Part shown: piece after piece, positions 29,699 through 37,026 of the stretch | How positions within the stretch are numbered: position 1 is the stretch's first letter | Layout: each line of letters opens with the position of its first letter | Source of the DNA: Pseudomonas sp. ISL-84 | Lineage (GTDB): Bacteria; Bacillota; Bacilli; Bacillales; Cytobacillaceae | Direction: 5' to 3' | DNA: 64,000 nucleotides | NCBI GenBank assembly: GCA_018613035.1 | Contig: JAGGRA010000031.1 | Coordinates: forward strand, 1-64,000 | Notes under the pieces: generated by a model | Seen by the model: the letters and a program-made list of their open reading frames with translations, nothing else | What the model was told of the DNA's origin: nothing | The model's database searches: none | Position numbers and translations under genes: made by a program

Positions 29699-29741
29699 AC
29701 TATATAACTTTTCTCCTTAAAAATAAGTGAGGCTTATCACT
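29699..29741 (-). promoter_or_regulatory. Fnr-type promoter of the ywiC-like gene
   Basis: On the minus strand AGTGA-TAAGCC-TCACT (29741-29726) matches TGTGA-N6-TCACA at 8 of 10 positions, and TATAGT (29704-29699) is a good -10. The start predicted seven bases on (about 29692) puts the box centre at -41.5, the classic class II activator position. Confidence 0.65.
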
Positions 29742-29769
29742 CTGGCCCCTCTGCCACAGAACGTTCAAA

Positions 29770-29797
29770 AACCCTCTGGCAATTACACCAGAGGGTT
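29770..29797 (-). terminator. Terminator after mobB
   Basis: A 10-bp perfect stem AACCCTCTGG (29770-29779) with CCAGAGGGTT (29788-29797) is followed on the minus strand by TTT, six bases past the mobB stop. Confidence 0.85.
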
Positions 29798-29802
29798 AAA
29801 TA

Positions 29803-30348
29803 TTAGTTAGGTCGGCTCTTTAATCTGCTCTTCAAATAATTAATGAGATAATCAGGGCCCTCTAGGTCATGGATACAGAAAAATGGAACATTCAGCCCCC
29901 CATCTTCCAGACTCTTCCCTTCTTCATTCCAGTAAAACACGGCCTGGATATTTGTTAATTGCTGAATCAAATGCTGATCGTCTGCATCCCTTAAAAGGAG
30001 TACCTTTGGAAATGGAGCCTGCTTATGCCCCTCAATAATGATTATATCCGGGTGAAGCAGTGAAGCAATGCCGATCTGTTCCTCGAGGCTCCAATCTTTT
30101 TTCTCTGCCTGGATAAGGAGCCTCCCTCCCCCTTCAACAAGGGAAGCAGCGGCACCTGATTCAATATGTTTGCTGGCATCCTTTCCGACTGGAACTTCAG
30201 GTTTTCCTCCGTGCCCATGATGCTTAATAGTTATAACTGAAGCACCCGCTTTTTTCAAGCCGGAGATTAATGTGTTAACAAGGGTAGTTTTCCCGCTGTT
30301 TTGATAGCCGGAGACCTGAAAGATAACAGGCTCCTTTACCATGGCCAT
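29803..30348 (-). CDS. mobB: Molybdopterin-guanine dinucleotide biosynthesis adapter MobB
   Basis: 181-aa P-loop GTPase-like protein. Walker A GYQNSGKTTL, the family motif IKHHGHGG, and ASLVEGGGRLLI are present. MobB helps MobA in attaching GMP to molybdopterin; mobA is not in the window. The start overlaps the last 13 bases of moeA, indicating co-translation. GGAAG upstream. Cytosolic. Together with moeA it forms a two-gene operon under a probable Fnr promoter. Confidence 0.92.
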   Translation of the reverse strand: MAMVKEPVIFQVSGYQNSGKTTLVNTLISGLKKAGASVITIKHHGHGGKPEVPVGKDASKHIESGAAASLVEGGGRLLIQAEKKDWSLEEQIGIASLLHPDIIIIEGHKQAPFPKVLLLRDADDQHLIQQLTNIQAVFYWNEEGKSLEDGGLNVPFFCIHDLEGPDYLINYLKSRLKSRPN

Positions 30349-31601
30349 TCGCTTCCTTCATGGTCCTCCAGCAATAAGACTTCTACTTCATCCCCTTTGC
30401 CATACCCTCTTGTGCCGCCTGGCAGGATCATTAATGAATTGGCACCGGCAAGGCTCATGACAATATTTGATTTATCCACTCCGCTTGGAGCGGCTACAAG
30501 CCTTCCATTAGAATAATTCAGTGTCGTTCTGACAAACCGTGTAAAGGGATTTGCTTTTGGAAAATCCGCTACAAGCTCGGCTTTTTCCTTCCTCAAATGT
30601 GCCTTCTCAGCAAAAAGGATTTTGCGTATGATTGGTCTTGCAAAGAGTTCAAAGCCAACATAGCAGGCAGAAGGGTTGCCTGAAAGCCCAAACAGAAGCT
30701 TGCCTCTATACTGGGCAACTGTCGTAACACTTCCCGGACGCATTGCAACCTTGTTAAAGAGGACCTCTGCCTGAAGCTTTTCATAAATGGCAGGAAGATA
30801 ATCAAAATCCCCCACTGACACACCGCCTGTCGTCATCAGCATATCGACTTTATCCAATGCTTCTTTAACAGCATTGAAGCAGGTATCAAATTCATCAGGC
30901 AGCTTGCCGAAATAAATAACCTCTCCTCCAGCTCTGTCTATTTGTGCCGAAATCATGTGGGCATTGCTGTTCCTGATCTTTCCTGGCTCCAATGGCTCAT
31001 CTACCTCTAAAAGCTCCGTACCTGTAGCAAACAGCCCAATGACAGGCTTTTTGGCAACAGGAACTTCAGCATATCCAAATGTTGCAAGAATAGCCTGAAT
31101 GCCAGGATTTATCCTTGTGCCTTTTCTGACCAGGGACTCTCCTTCCTTGGCATCTTCTCCCTTAAAGGAAACATTATCTCCAGGATTATAAGCCCGCTTG
31201 ATGGACATATAATGTTTCCCGTCTCTTTCATATGCTTTTGCCAATTCCAGCATGACAACGGCATCACATTCTTCAGGCATTTGCGCACCTGTCATAATTC
31301 TAACAGCTTGATAAGCGCCCACTTGTTTGGAAGTAACGTGACCCGCACCAATATGGTCCACTACTTCAAATTCCACTGGATTTTCCGTTGAGGCTTCCTT
31401 TGTATCTGCTGACCGTACCGCAAACCCATCATACGGGGATCGATCGAAATGTGGGACATCGTTGGTTGCCTTTAAATCCTCTGCAAGGAAGCGGCCAAAG
31501 CTATCATTAATGGAGACATACTCCATATTTCCGCTTTTTTGATAAGCCATTATTCTTTCAACTGCTTCCCCGACCGGAATGGGAGTTCTTTTTTCCAACA
31601 T
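30336..31601 (-). CDS. moeA: Molybdopterin molybdenumtransferase MoeA
   Basis: 421-aa enzyme that inserts molybdate into adenylated molybdopterin. N-terminal RSPYDGFAV (residues near 53), central MPEECDAVVMLE, MoCF domain TTGGVSVGDFDYLP, and GLSGNPSACYVGFE. C-terminal domain IV is present. Full length. Overlaps mobB. A 5' leader of about 200 bp, measured from the candidate Fnr promoter, contains an inverted-repeat remnant. Confidence 0.95.
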   Translation of the reverse strand: MLEKRTPIPVGEAVERIMAYQKSGNMEYVSINDSFGRFLAEDLKATNDVPHFDRSPYDGFAVRSADTKEASTENPVEFEVVDHIGAGHVTSKQVGAYQAVRIMTGAQMPEECDAVVMLELAKAYERDGKHYMSIKRAYNPGDNVSFKGEDAKEGESLVRKGTRINPGIQAILATFGYAEVPVAKKPVIGLFATGTELLEVDEPLEPGKIRNSNAHMISAQIDRAGGEVIYFGKLPDEFDTCFNAVKEALDKVDMLMTTGGVSVGDFDYLPAIYEKLQAEVLFNKVAMRPGSVTTVAQYRGKLLFGLSGNPSACYVGFELFARPIIRKILFAEKAHLRKEKAELVADFPKANPFTRFVRTTLNYSNGRLVAAPSGVDKSNIVMSLAGANSLMILPGGTRGYGKGDEVEVLLLEDHEGSEWPW

Positions 31602-31688
31602 TCTATCACTCCTATGTATTACGAATTTCTCAAAAAAGCCTGGAAATGCCCTTCTTCTGCTTCTTTTACTATGGCCCTGTTTAACTTA

Positions 31689-31778
31689 CCTGTTGATTTA
31701 AGCCTAGGGATTATCTTTTTCTGCAGGCGGTCTAACGCTCCCTGCGGAAAGCAAGTGCCCGCAGCGGAAATCAACAGG
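31689..31778. repeat. Inverted-repeat remnant in the moeA leader
   Basis: CCTGTTGATTT (31689-31699) and AAATCAACAGG (31768-31778) are perfect 11-bp inverted ends around a GC-rich core containing CTGCGGAAAGCAAGTGCCCG. The core resembles, from memory, GC-rich palindromic repeats dispersed in Bacillaceae. It lies between the moeA promoter and its start codon. The element looks truncated; no coding content. Confidence 0.5.
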
Positions 31779-31813
31779 TGCTAAAATCAACAATAAGCAG
31801 TAACATAGCTTTT

Positions 31814-31856
31814 ATTATAAACGTACATGAAATGTCCCTGCATGACAAACATCACA
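31814..31856 (-). promoter_or_regulatory. Fnr-type promoter of moeA-mobB
   Basis: On the minus strand TGTGA-TGTTTG-TCATG (31856-31841) matches TGTGA-N6-TCACA at 8 of 10, and a perfect TATAAT lies at 31819-31814. The predicted start at about 31807 puts the box centre at -41.5. The leader to moeA would be about 205 nt. Confidence 0.55.
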
Positions 31857-31918
31857 CATATGGAGACTTTCTTTGCCTGTATGGTTTTACAGAAAAAAAA
31901 TTAAAAAAAGCCTTCAAG

Positions 31919-31961
31919 TGTGATGCCCATCACCAAACTGCCTCTCATCTTCCTTTATTCT
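31919..31961 (+). promoter_or_regulatory. Fnr-type promoter of the RIC gene
   Basis: TGTGA-TGCCCA-TCACC (31919-31934) matches the Fnr box at 9 of 10. With TATTCT (31956-31961) as -10 the predicted start is 31968 and the box centre is at -41.5. Other -10 choices just downstream (TATAGA, TATAGT) would move the centre to about -46 or -52. Confidence 0.65.
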
Positions 31962-31998
31962 ATAGATATAGTTCATAAGATTAAAGGAGGAACAATCA

Positions 31999-32691
31999 AT
32001 GACCATGCAACTTACAGAGGATCGTCTCGTAAAAGATATTGTAAATGAATTCCCGAAGACAAGCGATGTGTTTAAGCGCTATCGTATTGATTTCTGCTGT
32101 GGCGGTAATATTCCATTGCTTCGAGCAGCTGTTGAACAATCTGCAGATATGCAAGTGCTTTTGGAAGAACTAAATGAGGTAATTCAAAAAGAAAACCAAA
32201 AAGAAGATTTAAAGGTTTGGACTGAAAGTACTTCCGAAGAAATTATTGAACACGTCATCAAACAATACCATCGACCGCTTGAGGAAGAGCTTACACTATT
32301 AAGCCCGTATGTTACAAAAGTTGCAAGAGTACACGGCGGAGGGCATGAGGAGCTGTTAAAAGTACACGAATTATTTTTTGAACTTAAGAAGGAGCTGCTT
32401 GAACATACTGCAAAGGAAGAAGAGACTGTTTTTCCATTGCTTCTAAAGCTCGAGGATCCTGCAGTTGAAAATCGCGAAGAAATGATTAGCTATATACAAG
32501 AACTTGAAAAAGAACATGACCATGCTGGCGCAATCTTAAAAGAATTGCGGGATATTACTTCTGATTTTGCACCGCCAGCAGATGCCTGCGGATCTTACCG
32601 CCTAGTATATAAACGCTTGGAAGACCTGGAAGGACAGACTTTTATGCATGTTCACCTGGAAAATAACATTCTGTTCCCTCGATATATTTAA
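31999..32691 (+). CDS. ric: RIC-type iron-sulfur cluster repair di-iron protein (ScdA/YtfE)
   Basis: 230-aa cytosolic di-iron protein of the ScdA/YtfE/RIC family, which repairs Fe-S clusters after nitrosative or oxidative damage. An N-terminal ScdA-type domain holds RYRIDFCCGGN (adjacent Cys pair). The hemerythrin-like helices carry ligand His/Glu residues: QYHRPLEEEL, VHGGGHEELLKVHELF, LLEHTAKEEETVFP, LEKEHDHAGAIL and FMHVHLENNILFP. AAAGGAGG before the ATG. It has its own promoter with the best Fnr box in the window and a strong terminator. Confidence 0.93.
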   Translation: MTMQLTEDRLVKDIVNEFPKTSDVFKRYRIDFCCGGNIPLLRAAVEQSADMQVLLEELNEVIQKENQKEDLKVWTESTSEEIIEHVIKQYHRPLEEELTLLSPYVTKVARVHGGGHEELLKVHELFFELKKELLEHTAKEEETVFPLLLKLEDPAVENREEMISYIQELEKEHDHAGAILKELRDITSDFAPPADACGSYRLVYKRLEDLEGQTFMHVHLENNILFPRYI

Positions 32692-32692
32692 T

Positions 32693-32739
32693 GCAAATAA
32701 AAAATCTGCAGAACTTTCAGCTGCAGATTTTTTATTTGC
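32693..32739 (+). terminator. Terminator after the RIC gene
   Basis: A 19-bp perfect stem (32693-32711 with 32721-32739) contains an internal CTGCAG pair and a T6 stretch in the descending arm. Confidence 0.88.
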
Positions 32740-32788
32740 TTCGTACGCCTAGCCGATAATAGCTTTAACATAGCCTAATAATAAAATC

Positions 32789-32826
32789 GGCTCTGCTATG
32801 ATTATAAAACCTGATTTTGCAGAGCC
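32789..32826 (-). terminator. Possible weak terminator after moaA
   Basis: GGCTCTGC (32789-32796) and GCAGAGCC (32819-32826) are perfect inverted repeats with a 22-nt loop just past the moaA stop. The minus-strand T-tract is short (GATTTTATT), so efficiency is uncertain. Confidence 0.5.
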
Positions 32827-32844
32827 GGCCTTTTCAATCATAAT

Positions 32845-33876
32845 TCACCCGCCTATATAGGACATTTCAATTTTTTTTCGGTTGGCTATCGTTTCTTCCG
32901 TACGTTCATCGGAATATCTGTCTTTTCTGCCGTTCCAAATGTTAACAATGCGCTCGGTTATTTCTTCATCATTCGCGCCTTTTCTCATAAATTCCTTTAG
33001 ATCGTGTCCTTCTCCATTAAAGAGACAGGTAAAGATTTGCCCATTTGCAGAAAGCCTAGAACGTGTACAGCTTGAACAGAAGGATTCTGAGACAGAGGTA
33101 ATAAATCCAACATCAACATCTGTGCCCTTATATCGGTAGCGCTTGGCAACTTCTCCAAAGTAATCCGGATCTACTGGTTCTAATAAATAATGTTCCTTTA
33201 AAATTTCATAGATTTCTTTTTTGGTGACAACTTCGTCCATTTTCCAGCCGTTTGTGCTTCCGACATCCATATATTCAATAAAACGGAGCTGCAATCCGTT
33301 TTCTTTGCAAAACTTGGCCATTGGAACAATTTCCGAATCGTTAAGCCCTTTTTTTACGACCATATTTAGTTTAACGCCAAGCCCAGCTTCCTTCGCTGCC
33401 TCAATCCCTTTTAGTACGGGTTTGACACCCACATTGCGTCCATTAATTTTTCCAAACAGTTCATCATCCAAGCTATCCAGGCTGATATTCACCCTTTTTA
33501 GTCCCGCTTCCTTCAGATCCTTGGCATGTTTGGGGAGCAATACACCATTAGTAGTGAGCCCAATATCATTCAGCCCTTCAATGTTCGAAAGCATTTTTAC
33601 TAGTTTGGGCAAGTCTTTTCTCATCAAAGGTTCTCCGCCTGTTAATCGGATTTTTTCTACTCCAAGGCTTACGAAGATTTTGCCAAGCCGTTCAATCTCT
33701 TCATAACTAAGCAGCTCGCTTTTAGGGAGAAAAGCAAAATCAGGCCCGAAAATGTCAGCCGGCATACAATATTGACAGCGGAAATTACAGCGGTCAATTA
33801 CAGATATGCGCAGGTCTCTCAAAGGTCTATTCAATTGGTCCTTTATGATTGTTTTAGCCATTGCGTTCAACTCCAT
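32845..33876 (-). CDS. moaA: GTP 3',8-cyclase MoaA
   Basis: 343-aa radical SAM enzyme that converts GTP to 3',8-cyclo-GTP in the first step of molybdenum cofactor synthesis. N-terminal cluster motif CNFRCQYC (about 30-37); C-terminal cluster cysteines in [18 protein letters not shown]; the conserved C-terminal GG ends the protein. The start could be this ATG (AAGGAAG upstream) or MAKTII five codons later (GGAG upstream). moaB, moaC, moaD and moaE are not in the window. I see no Fnr-like site at a suitable distance. Confidence 0.95.
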   Translation of the reverse strand: MELNAMAKTIIKDQLNRPLRDLRISVIDRCNFRCQYCMPADIFGPDFAFLPKSELLSYEEIERLGKIFVSLGVEKIRLTGGEPLMRKDLPKLVKMLSNIEGLNDIGLTTNGVLLPKHAKDLKEAGLKRVNISLDSLDDELFGKINGRNVGVKPVLKGIEAAKEAGLGVKLNMVVKKGLNDSEIVPMAKFCKENGLQLRFIEYMDVGSTNGWKMDEVVTKKEIYEILKEHYLLEPVDPDYFGEVAKRYRYKGTDVDVGFITSVSESFCSSCTRSRLSANGQIFTCLFNGEGHDLKEFMRKGANDEEITERIVNIWNGRKDRYSDERTEETIANRKKIEMSYIGG

Positions 33877-34204
33877 ATAAAGAGTGACTTCCTTTATTTT
33901 TCCATCTATTTAAAGTCTATTATGTTTCATCCTTAGATTTATATATATTTTAACCTTTCCCTTAAAATAACAGAAATAACCTAACACCTCAAATTAAGGG
34001 CTTTTACTATTAGAACATAAAACTTTTCCAATGTTAACAGGTTAAAGAAATTTTTTTGAGGTTGCAACGGCTAGATAAACCTTCGTTTTCAAAAACAGAA
34101 AAAAATGCCACAATTAAGACACAAACAACAGGTATGTTTTCACTATTTAGATGGTATTATTGTGAAAAAAGACAGAAAGATTTTTTTATAAAAGGAGGAT
34201 TAGC
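33877..34204. other. Divergent moaA / second fnr promoter region
   Basis: This AT-rich stretch holds the start signals of moaA (minus) and the second fnr (plus). A TATTAT at 34155 could be a -10 for fnr. TGTGA at 34161-34165 followed six bases later by ACAGA is a poor Fnr half-site that lies too close to the gene for class II activation. No ORF, repeat or hairpin that I can support. Confidence 0.45.
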
Positions 34205-34906
34205 ATGACACAGACACCTATAAAACCAACCCATTCCATCGAAATTAAGGAGCTTCTACATTTCGCTGACCGGCAAACCCAAACAAAAAAAGGCTCATAT
34301 ATTTTTCAGGAAGGAATGGATGCTGATGAGCTCTATATCATTCTGTCCGGTAAAATTCAAATCAGCAAGATAACCGCAGATGGAAGAGAGCTTACCTTTA
34401 GAATATGCGGGGAAAATGAAATAATTGGTGAACTGACTCTTTTTACAAGCTCCCCTAAATATATGTTAAATGCTTTAGTGCTTGAGGCGGGTGAAATCGC
34501 TGTTATTAAAAAGGATGTACTGGAAAGAGAAATTTTTAAAAACAGCAGCCTGGCTTTTGAATTTATGAAATGGATGAGTGACCATTTCCGCAAAACACAG
34601 ACAAAATTCAGGGACCTTGTCCTGAACGGAAAAAAAGGCGCCCTATATTCCACCCTTATTCGGATGACCAACAGCTACGGATCCAAGGTTGACGAAGGAA
34701 TCCTGATTGACCTTCCCCTCACAAATCAGGAGCTGGGCAATTTTTGCGGTACTTCACGGGAAAGTACGAATCGGATTTTAAGTGAGTTAAAAAAAGACGA
34801 TATCATTACCAGTTTAGATGGAAAAATAGTCGTTAAGAATCTGCAATATTTAAAGAATGAAATTGGATGTGAAAATTGTCCCGCCATATACTGCAGCATT
34901 GAATAA
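34205..34906 (+). CDS. fnr: Fnr-type anaerobic transcription regulator
   Basis: 233-aa Crp/Fnr regulator, intact paralogue of the gene at 28228. An N-terminal cyclic-nucleotide-like domain (about 20-140) is followed by helix-turn-helix TNQELGNFCGTSRESTNRIL (about 180-200), where the SRExxxR pattern fits recognition of TGTGA half-sites as in CRP. The C-terminal C-x2-C-x4-C (CENCPAIYC) corresponds to the 4Fe-4S site of Bacillus-type Fnr, which is C-terminal rather than N-terminal. AAAGGAGG precedes the ATG. It is the probable activator of the Fnr-type promoters nearby. Divergent from moaA. Confidence 0.93.
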   Translation: MTQTPIKPTHSIEIKELLHFADRQTQTKKGSYIFQEGMDADELYIILSGKIQISKITADGRELTFRICGENEIIGELTLFTSSPKYMLNALVLEAGEIAVIKKDVLEREIFKNSSLAFEFMKWMSDHFRKTQTKFRDLVLNGKKGALYSTLIRMTNSYGSKVDEGILIDLPLTNQELGNFCGTSRESTNRILSELKKDDIITSLDGKIVVKNLQYLKNEIGCENCPAIYCSIE

Positions 34907-34931
34907 GAGTGCAGAACTTAAGCTGCACTCT
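34906..34931 (+). terminator. Terminator after second fnr
   Basis: A 9-bp perfect stem AGAGTGCAG (34906-34914) with CTGCACTCT (34923-34931) is followed by TTTTATTAT. It overlaps the stop codon by one base. Confidence 0.85.
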
Positions 34932-34944
34932 TTTTATTATCTTC

Positions 34945-36072
34945 TTATGTGATTTTCACTTTTTTCCTAAGTGCTTTTGGAATATACACACAGAACGGTT
35001 CACTTTCCAAATAATCTCCAGTCATGGCATAGGCTCGGGACCTGGAGCCTCCACAAACATAACGGAACTCGCATTGTCCGCATTTCCCTTTATATTTATC
35101 AGGATTTCTAAGATCTTTAAAAATTGGAGATTCTCTATAAATTTCGGCAAGAGGCTGTTCCCTCACATTGCCGGCTTTAACAGGAAGAAGTCCGCTCGGG
35201 TAAACATCGCCTATATGCGAAATGAAAACAAATCCATTGCCGTCGTTTACTCCTTTTGGCGCCCTGCCCAAACCATCAATCGAACCAGTCAAGCCTTGCT
35301 GTGTGAGTGCATCGAGATATTGTATATCTTCGTTTTGGGCTTTTGCTTCCTTCATTTTCTGCTGAATTACCACGCGGCGGTAATGCTGTGCAGCAGTTGT
35401 TTTTATGTCAAACGGCACTCTTTTGCTCAAATCATAGAGCCAGGTAAACACCTTTTCAGGTTCAACTGGAGAAATCATATCTTTTTCCTGTCCCCGACCT
35501 GTCGGAACTAGGAAAAATACGCTCCAAAGAACACATTTCAATTCCTCTACAACCTTGGCCATTTCCTCAAGATAATCAATATTATAACGGGAAATAACCG
35601 TATTGATTTGGACTGGAATCTCCAATTCATGCAAATATTTTATCCTTTCAATCGTTAAATCAAAGGAACCTGATGTACCTCGGAAATGATCATGAATTTC
35701 CGCATTAGGGCCATCGAGGCTGAACGCCCAGCGAGATAATCCTACTTCTTTGGCTTTTTCAATTGCTTCTTTTGTCACATTTGGAGTTGCACTCGGTGTC
35801 ATGGAAACCCGGACACCTTTTTTCACCGCATATTCCGCAATTTCGAATACATCCTGTCTCATTAAAGGATCTCCACCGGTGAATACAAGCATAGGGTTAT
35901 TCATTTCATATATTTGATCGATCAATACTTTTCCTTCTTCAAAGGAGAGCTCTCTCGGATCTCTTCTGTACTGAGCTTCCGCGCGGCAATGCAGGCATTT
36001 TAACTGGCAAGCTCTTGTTAATTCCCATATCACAATAAAAGGGTCTTTATTAAAATCTCTACTGAATCCCAT
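34945..36072 (-). CDS. Radical SAM/SPASM protein (AhbC/AhbD/NirJ-like)
   Basis: 375-aa radical SAM protein. The cluster motif CQLKCLHC lies at about residues 21-28, the GGDPL motif at about 66-70, and a C-terminal SPASM-type cluster motif (KCGQCEFRYVCGGSRSRAYA ... EPFC). It resembles the TIGR04053-type group, close to heme d1 / alternative heme enzymes NirJ, AhbC and AhbD, but no tetrapyrrole genes are adjacent, so substrate is unknown. No small precursor-peptide gene is visible next to it, which argues mildly against peptide maturation. AAGGAGG precedes the ATG. A strong Fnr-type promoter lies upstream, so it is probably made anaerobically. Confidence 0.85.
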   Translation of the reverse strand: MGFSRDFNKDPFIVIWELTRACQLKCLHCRAEAQYRRDPRELSFEEGKVLIDQIYEMNNPMLVFTGGDPLMRQDVFEIAEYAVKKGVRVSMTPSATPNVTKEAIEKAKEVGLSRWAFSLDGPNAEIHDHFRGTSGSFDLTIERIKYLHELEIPVQINTVISRYNIDYLEEMAKVVEELKCVLWSVFFLVPTGRGQEKDMISPVEPEKVFTWLYDLSKRVPFDIKTTAAQHYRRVVIQQKMKEAKAQNEDIQYLDALTQQGLTGSIDGLGRAPKGVNDGNGFVFISHIGDVYPSGLLPVKAGNVREQPLAEIYRESPIFKDLRNPDKYKGKCGQCEFRYVCGGSRSRAYAMTGDYLESEPFCVYIPKALRKKVKIT

Positions 36073-36161
36073 AATAGATGCCTCCTTAGCAGCCTCTTTT
36101 TCAGGCAGCCTATTCTAAATAAAGCCATTAAACTTGAACAATATTTTGTCTTTGCATCGTT

Positions 36162-36204
36162 ATTATAGGGTAATTACAAGCTTTAATAAGTGAACTTTCT
36201 CACA
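36162..36204 (-). promoter_or_regulatory. Fnr-type promoter of the radical SAM gene
   Basis: On the minus strand TGTGA-GAAAGT-TCACT (36204-36189) matches the Fnr box at 9 of 10 and TATAAT (36167-36162) is a perfect -10. The start at about 36155 puts the box centre at exactly -41.5. This is the clearest of the four such promoters. Confidence 0.75.
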
Positions 36205-36327
36205 AATATACGTTCTTTTTGGGAAATTTGACAGGGATGTGACAAAGATGCGCCAGAAAATTGTGTGCTGCCGGAAGAAGGTTACCGGCAAAATTCGTAT
36301 CTGTTGATAAGCACCTAAAGCATGAGA

Positions 36328-36545
36328 TCAGAGTTAATTTTGTTGTTTAGTGACCGTAGCCGTAAGCCGATTAGGGGAGTTATTCCTCATGATTAACGAT
36401 AAAATTGATATCCTTAGCTGATTACCATCGCTATTCCTGCTGGTTAACACCATACTTGCTGCCATCAACCAATTATGGCCGCTGTTCCTATATTTTAAAG
36501 CCCCGGACTGGAACAAAGAGCCGAATAGATCGTTAACCCTGCATG
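36328..36545. repeat. Degenerate 51-bp tandem repeat
   Basis: GTTATTCCT at 36379, GCTATTCCT at 36430 and GCTGTTCCT at 36481 are spaced exactly 51 bp apart, and the first two units also share a TTAAC and several scattered positions (about 30 of 51). Flanking sequence may hold further decayed units. The 73-aa minus-strand ORF here is a by-product. The rest of 36205-36647 has no gene that I can support. Confidence 0.5.
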
Positions 36546-36604
36546 CTCCAAACAATTTAGAATCAGGAAGAAGAATATAAATCTTCCTTTCATCAATTTA
36601 AAAA

Positions 36605-36627
36605 ACAGCAAGCCATCTGCCTGCTGT
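36605..36627 (-). terminator. Terminator after yitW
   Basis: ACAGCA (36605-36610) pairs with TGCTGT (36622-36627); A residues before the stem give a minus-strand T-run. About 20 bp past the yitW stop. Confidence 0.65.
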
Positions 36628-36647
36628 GTTTTTGTGGAGATTTTCTT

Positions 36648-36956
36648 TTATTGTACGCCAAGTGCAATTTTGGCATAGCGTGACATTCTGTCTTTTGACC
36701 AAGGCGGATTCCAGACAATATTCACTTCTGTATCCTTAACTTCAGGGATATCTGCCAAAGCTGACTTAACCTGCTCTACAATCGTTCCAGCCAAAGGGCA
36801 GCCCATGGAAGTAAGGGTCATATCGATAACAGCCTTGCCTTCCTCTTCCATCTTTACATCATATACTAGGCCCAAGTTAACAATATCAATGCCAAGCTCA
36901 GGGTCTACAACAAGCTCAAGTGCACCCATGATGCTATCTTTTAAATCCTGATCCAT
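36648..36956 (-). CDS. yitW: MIP18/DUF59 iron-sulfur assembly factor (YitW-like)
   Basis: 102-aa single-domain DUF59 (SufT/PaaD/MIP18) protein. The motif VVDPELGIDIVNLGLVYDV and the reactive Cys in LTSMGCPLAG are intact. Family members help mature Fe-S proteins; the exact client is unknown. AAAGGAG before the ATG. Adjacent to the yitV-like gene, as in B. subtilis. Its closeness to several Fe-S proteins (Fnr, MoaA, radical SAM protein, RIC) may be chance, because the yitW-yitV pairing is the ancestral order. Confidence 0.9.
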   Translation of the reverse strand: MDQDLKDSIMGALELVVDPELGIDIVNLGLVYDVKMEEEGKAVIDMTLTSMGCPLAGTIVEQVKSALADIPEVKDTEVNIVWNPPWSKDRMSRYAKIALGVQ

Positions 36957-37026
36957 TTTACAGCACTCCTTCTTTTGTACTTTAGTTTATCATAACAAAT
37001 ATTTAAACGAATTGAAAAAAAGTTGG

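Noticed and set aside
31539-31784. 81-aa plus-strand ORF
   Set aside because: Spans the moeA start and the inverted-repeat remnant; no ribosome site.
33221-33706. 161-aa plus-strand ORF
   Set aside because: Antisense to moaA, Ser/Phe/Pro-rich shadow without start signals.
34161-34176. Fnr box in front of the second fnr (autoregulation)
   Set aside because: Only TGTGA plus a 3-of-5 second half, and it lies about 30 bp before the start codon, too close for the class II geometry seen at the other four promoters.
34909-35511. 200-aa plus-strand ORF after the second fnr
   Set aside because: Lies over the fnr terminator and antisense to the radical SAM gene; a hairpin at its start and no ribosome site.
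36334-36555. 73-aa minus-strand ORF
   Set aside because: Its length comes from the 51-bp (17-codon) repeat period; no ribosome site and no recognisable fold.
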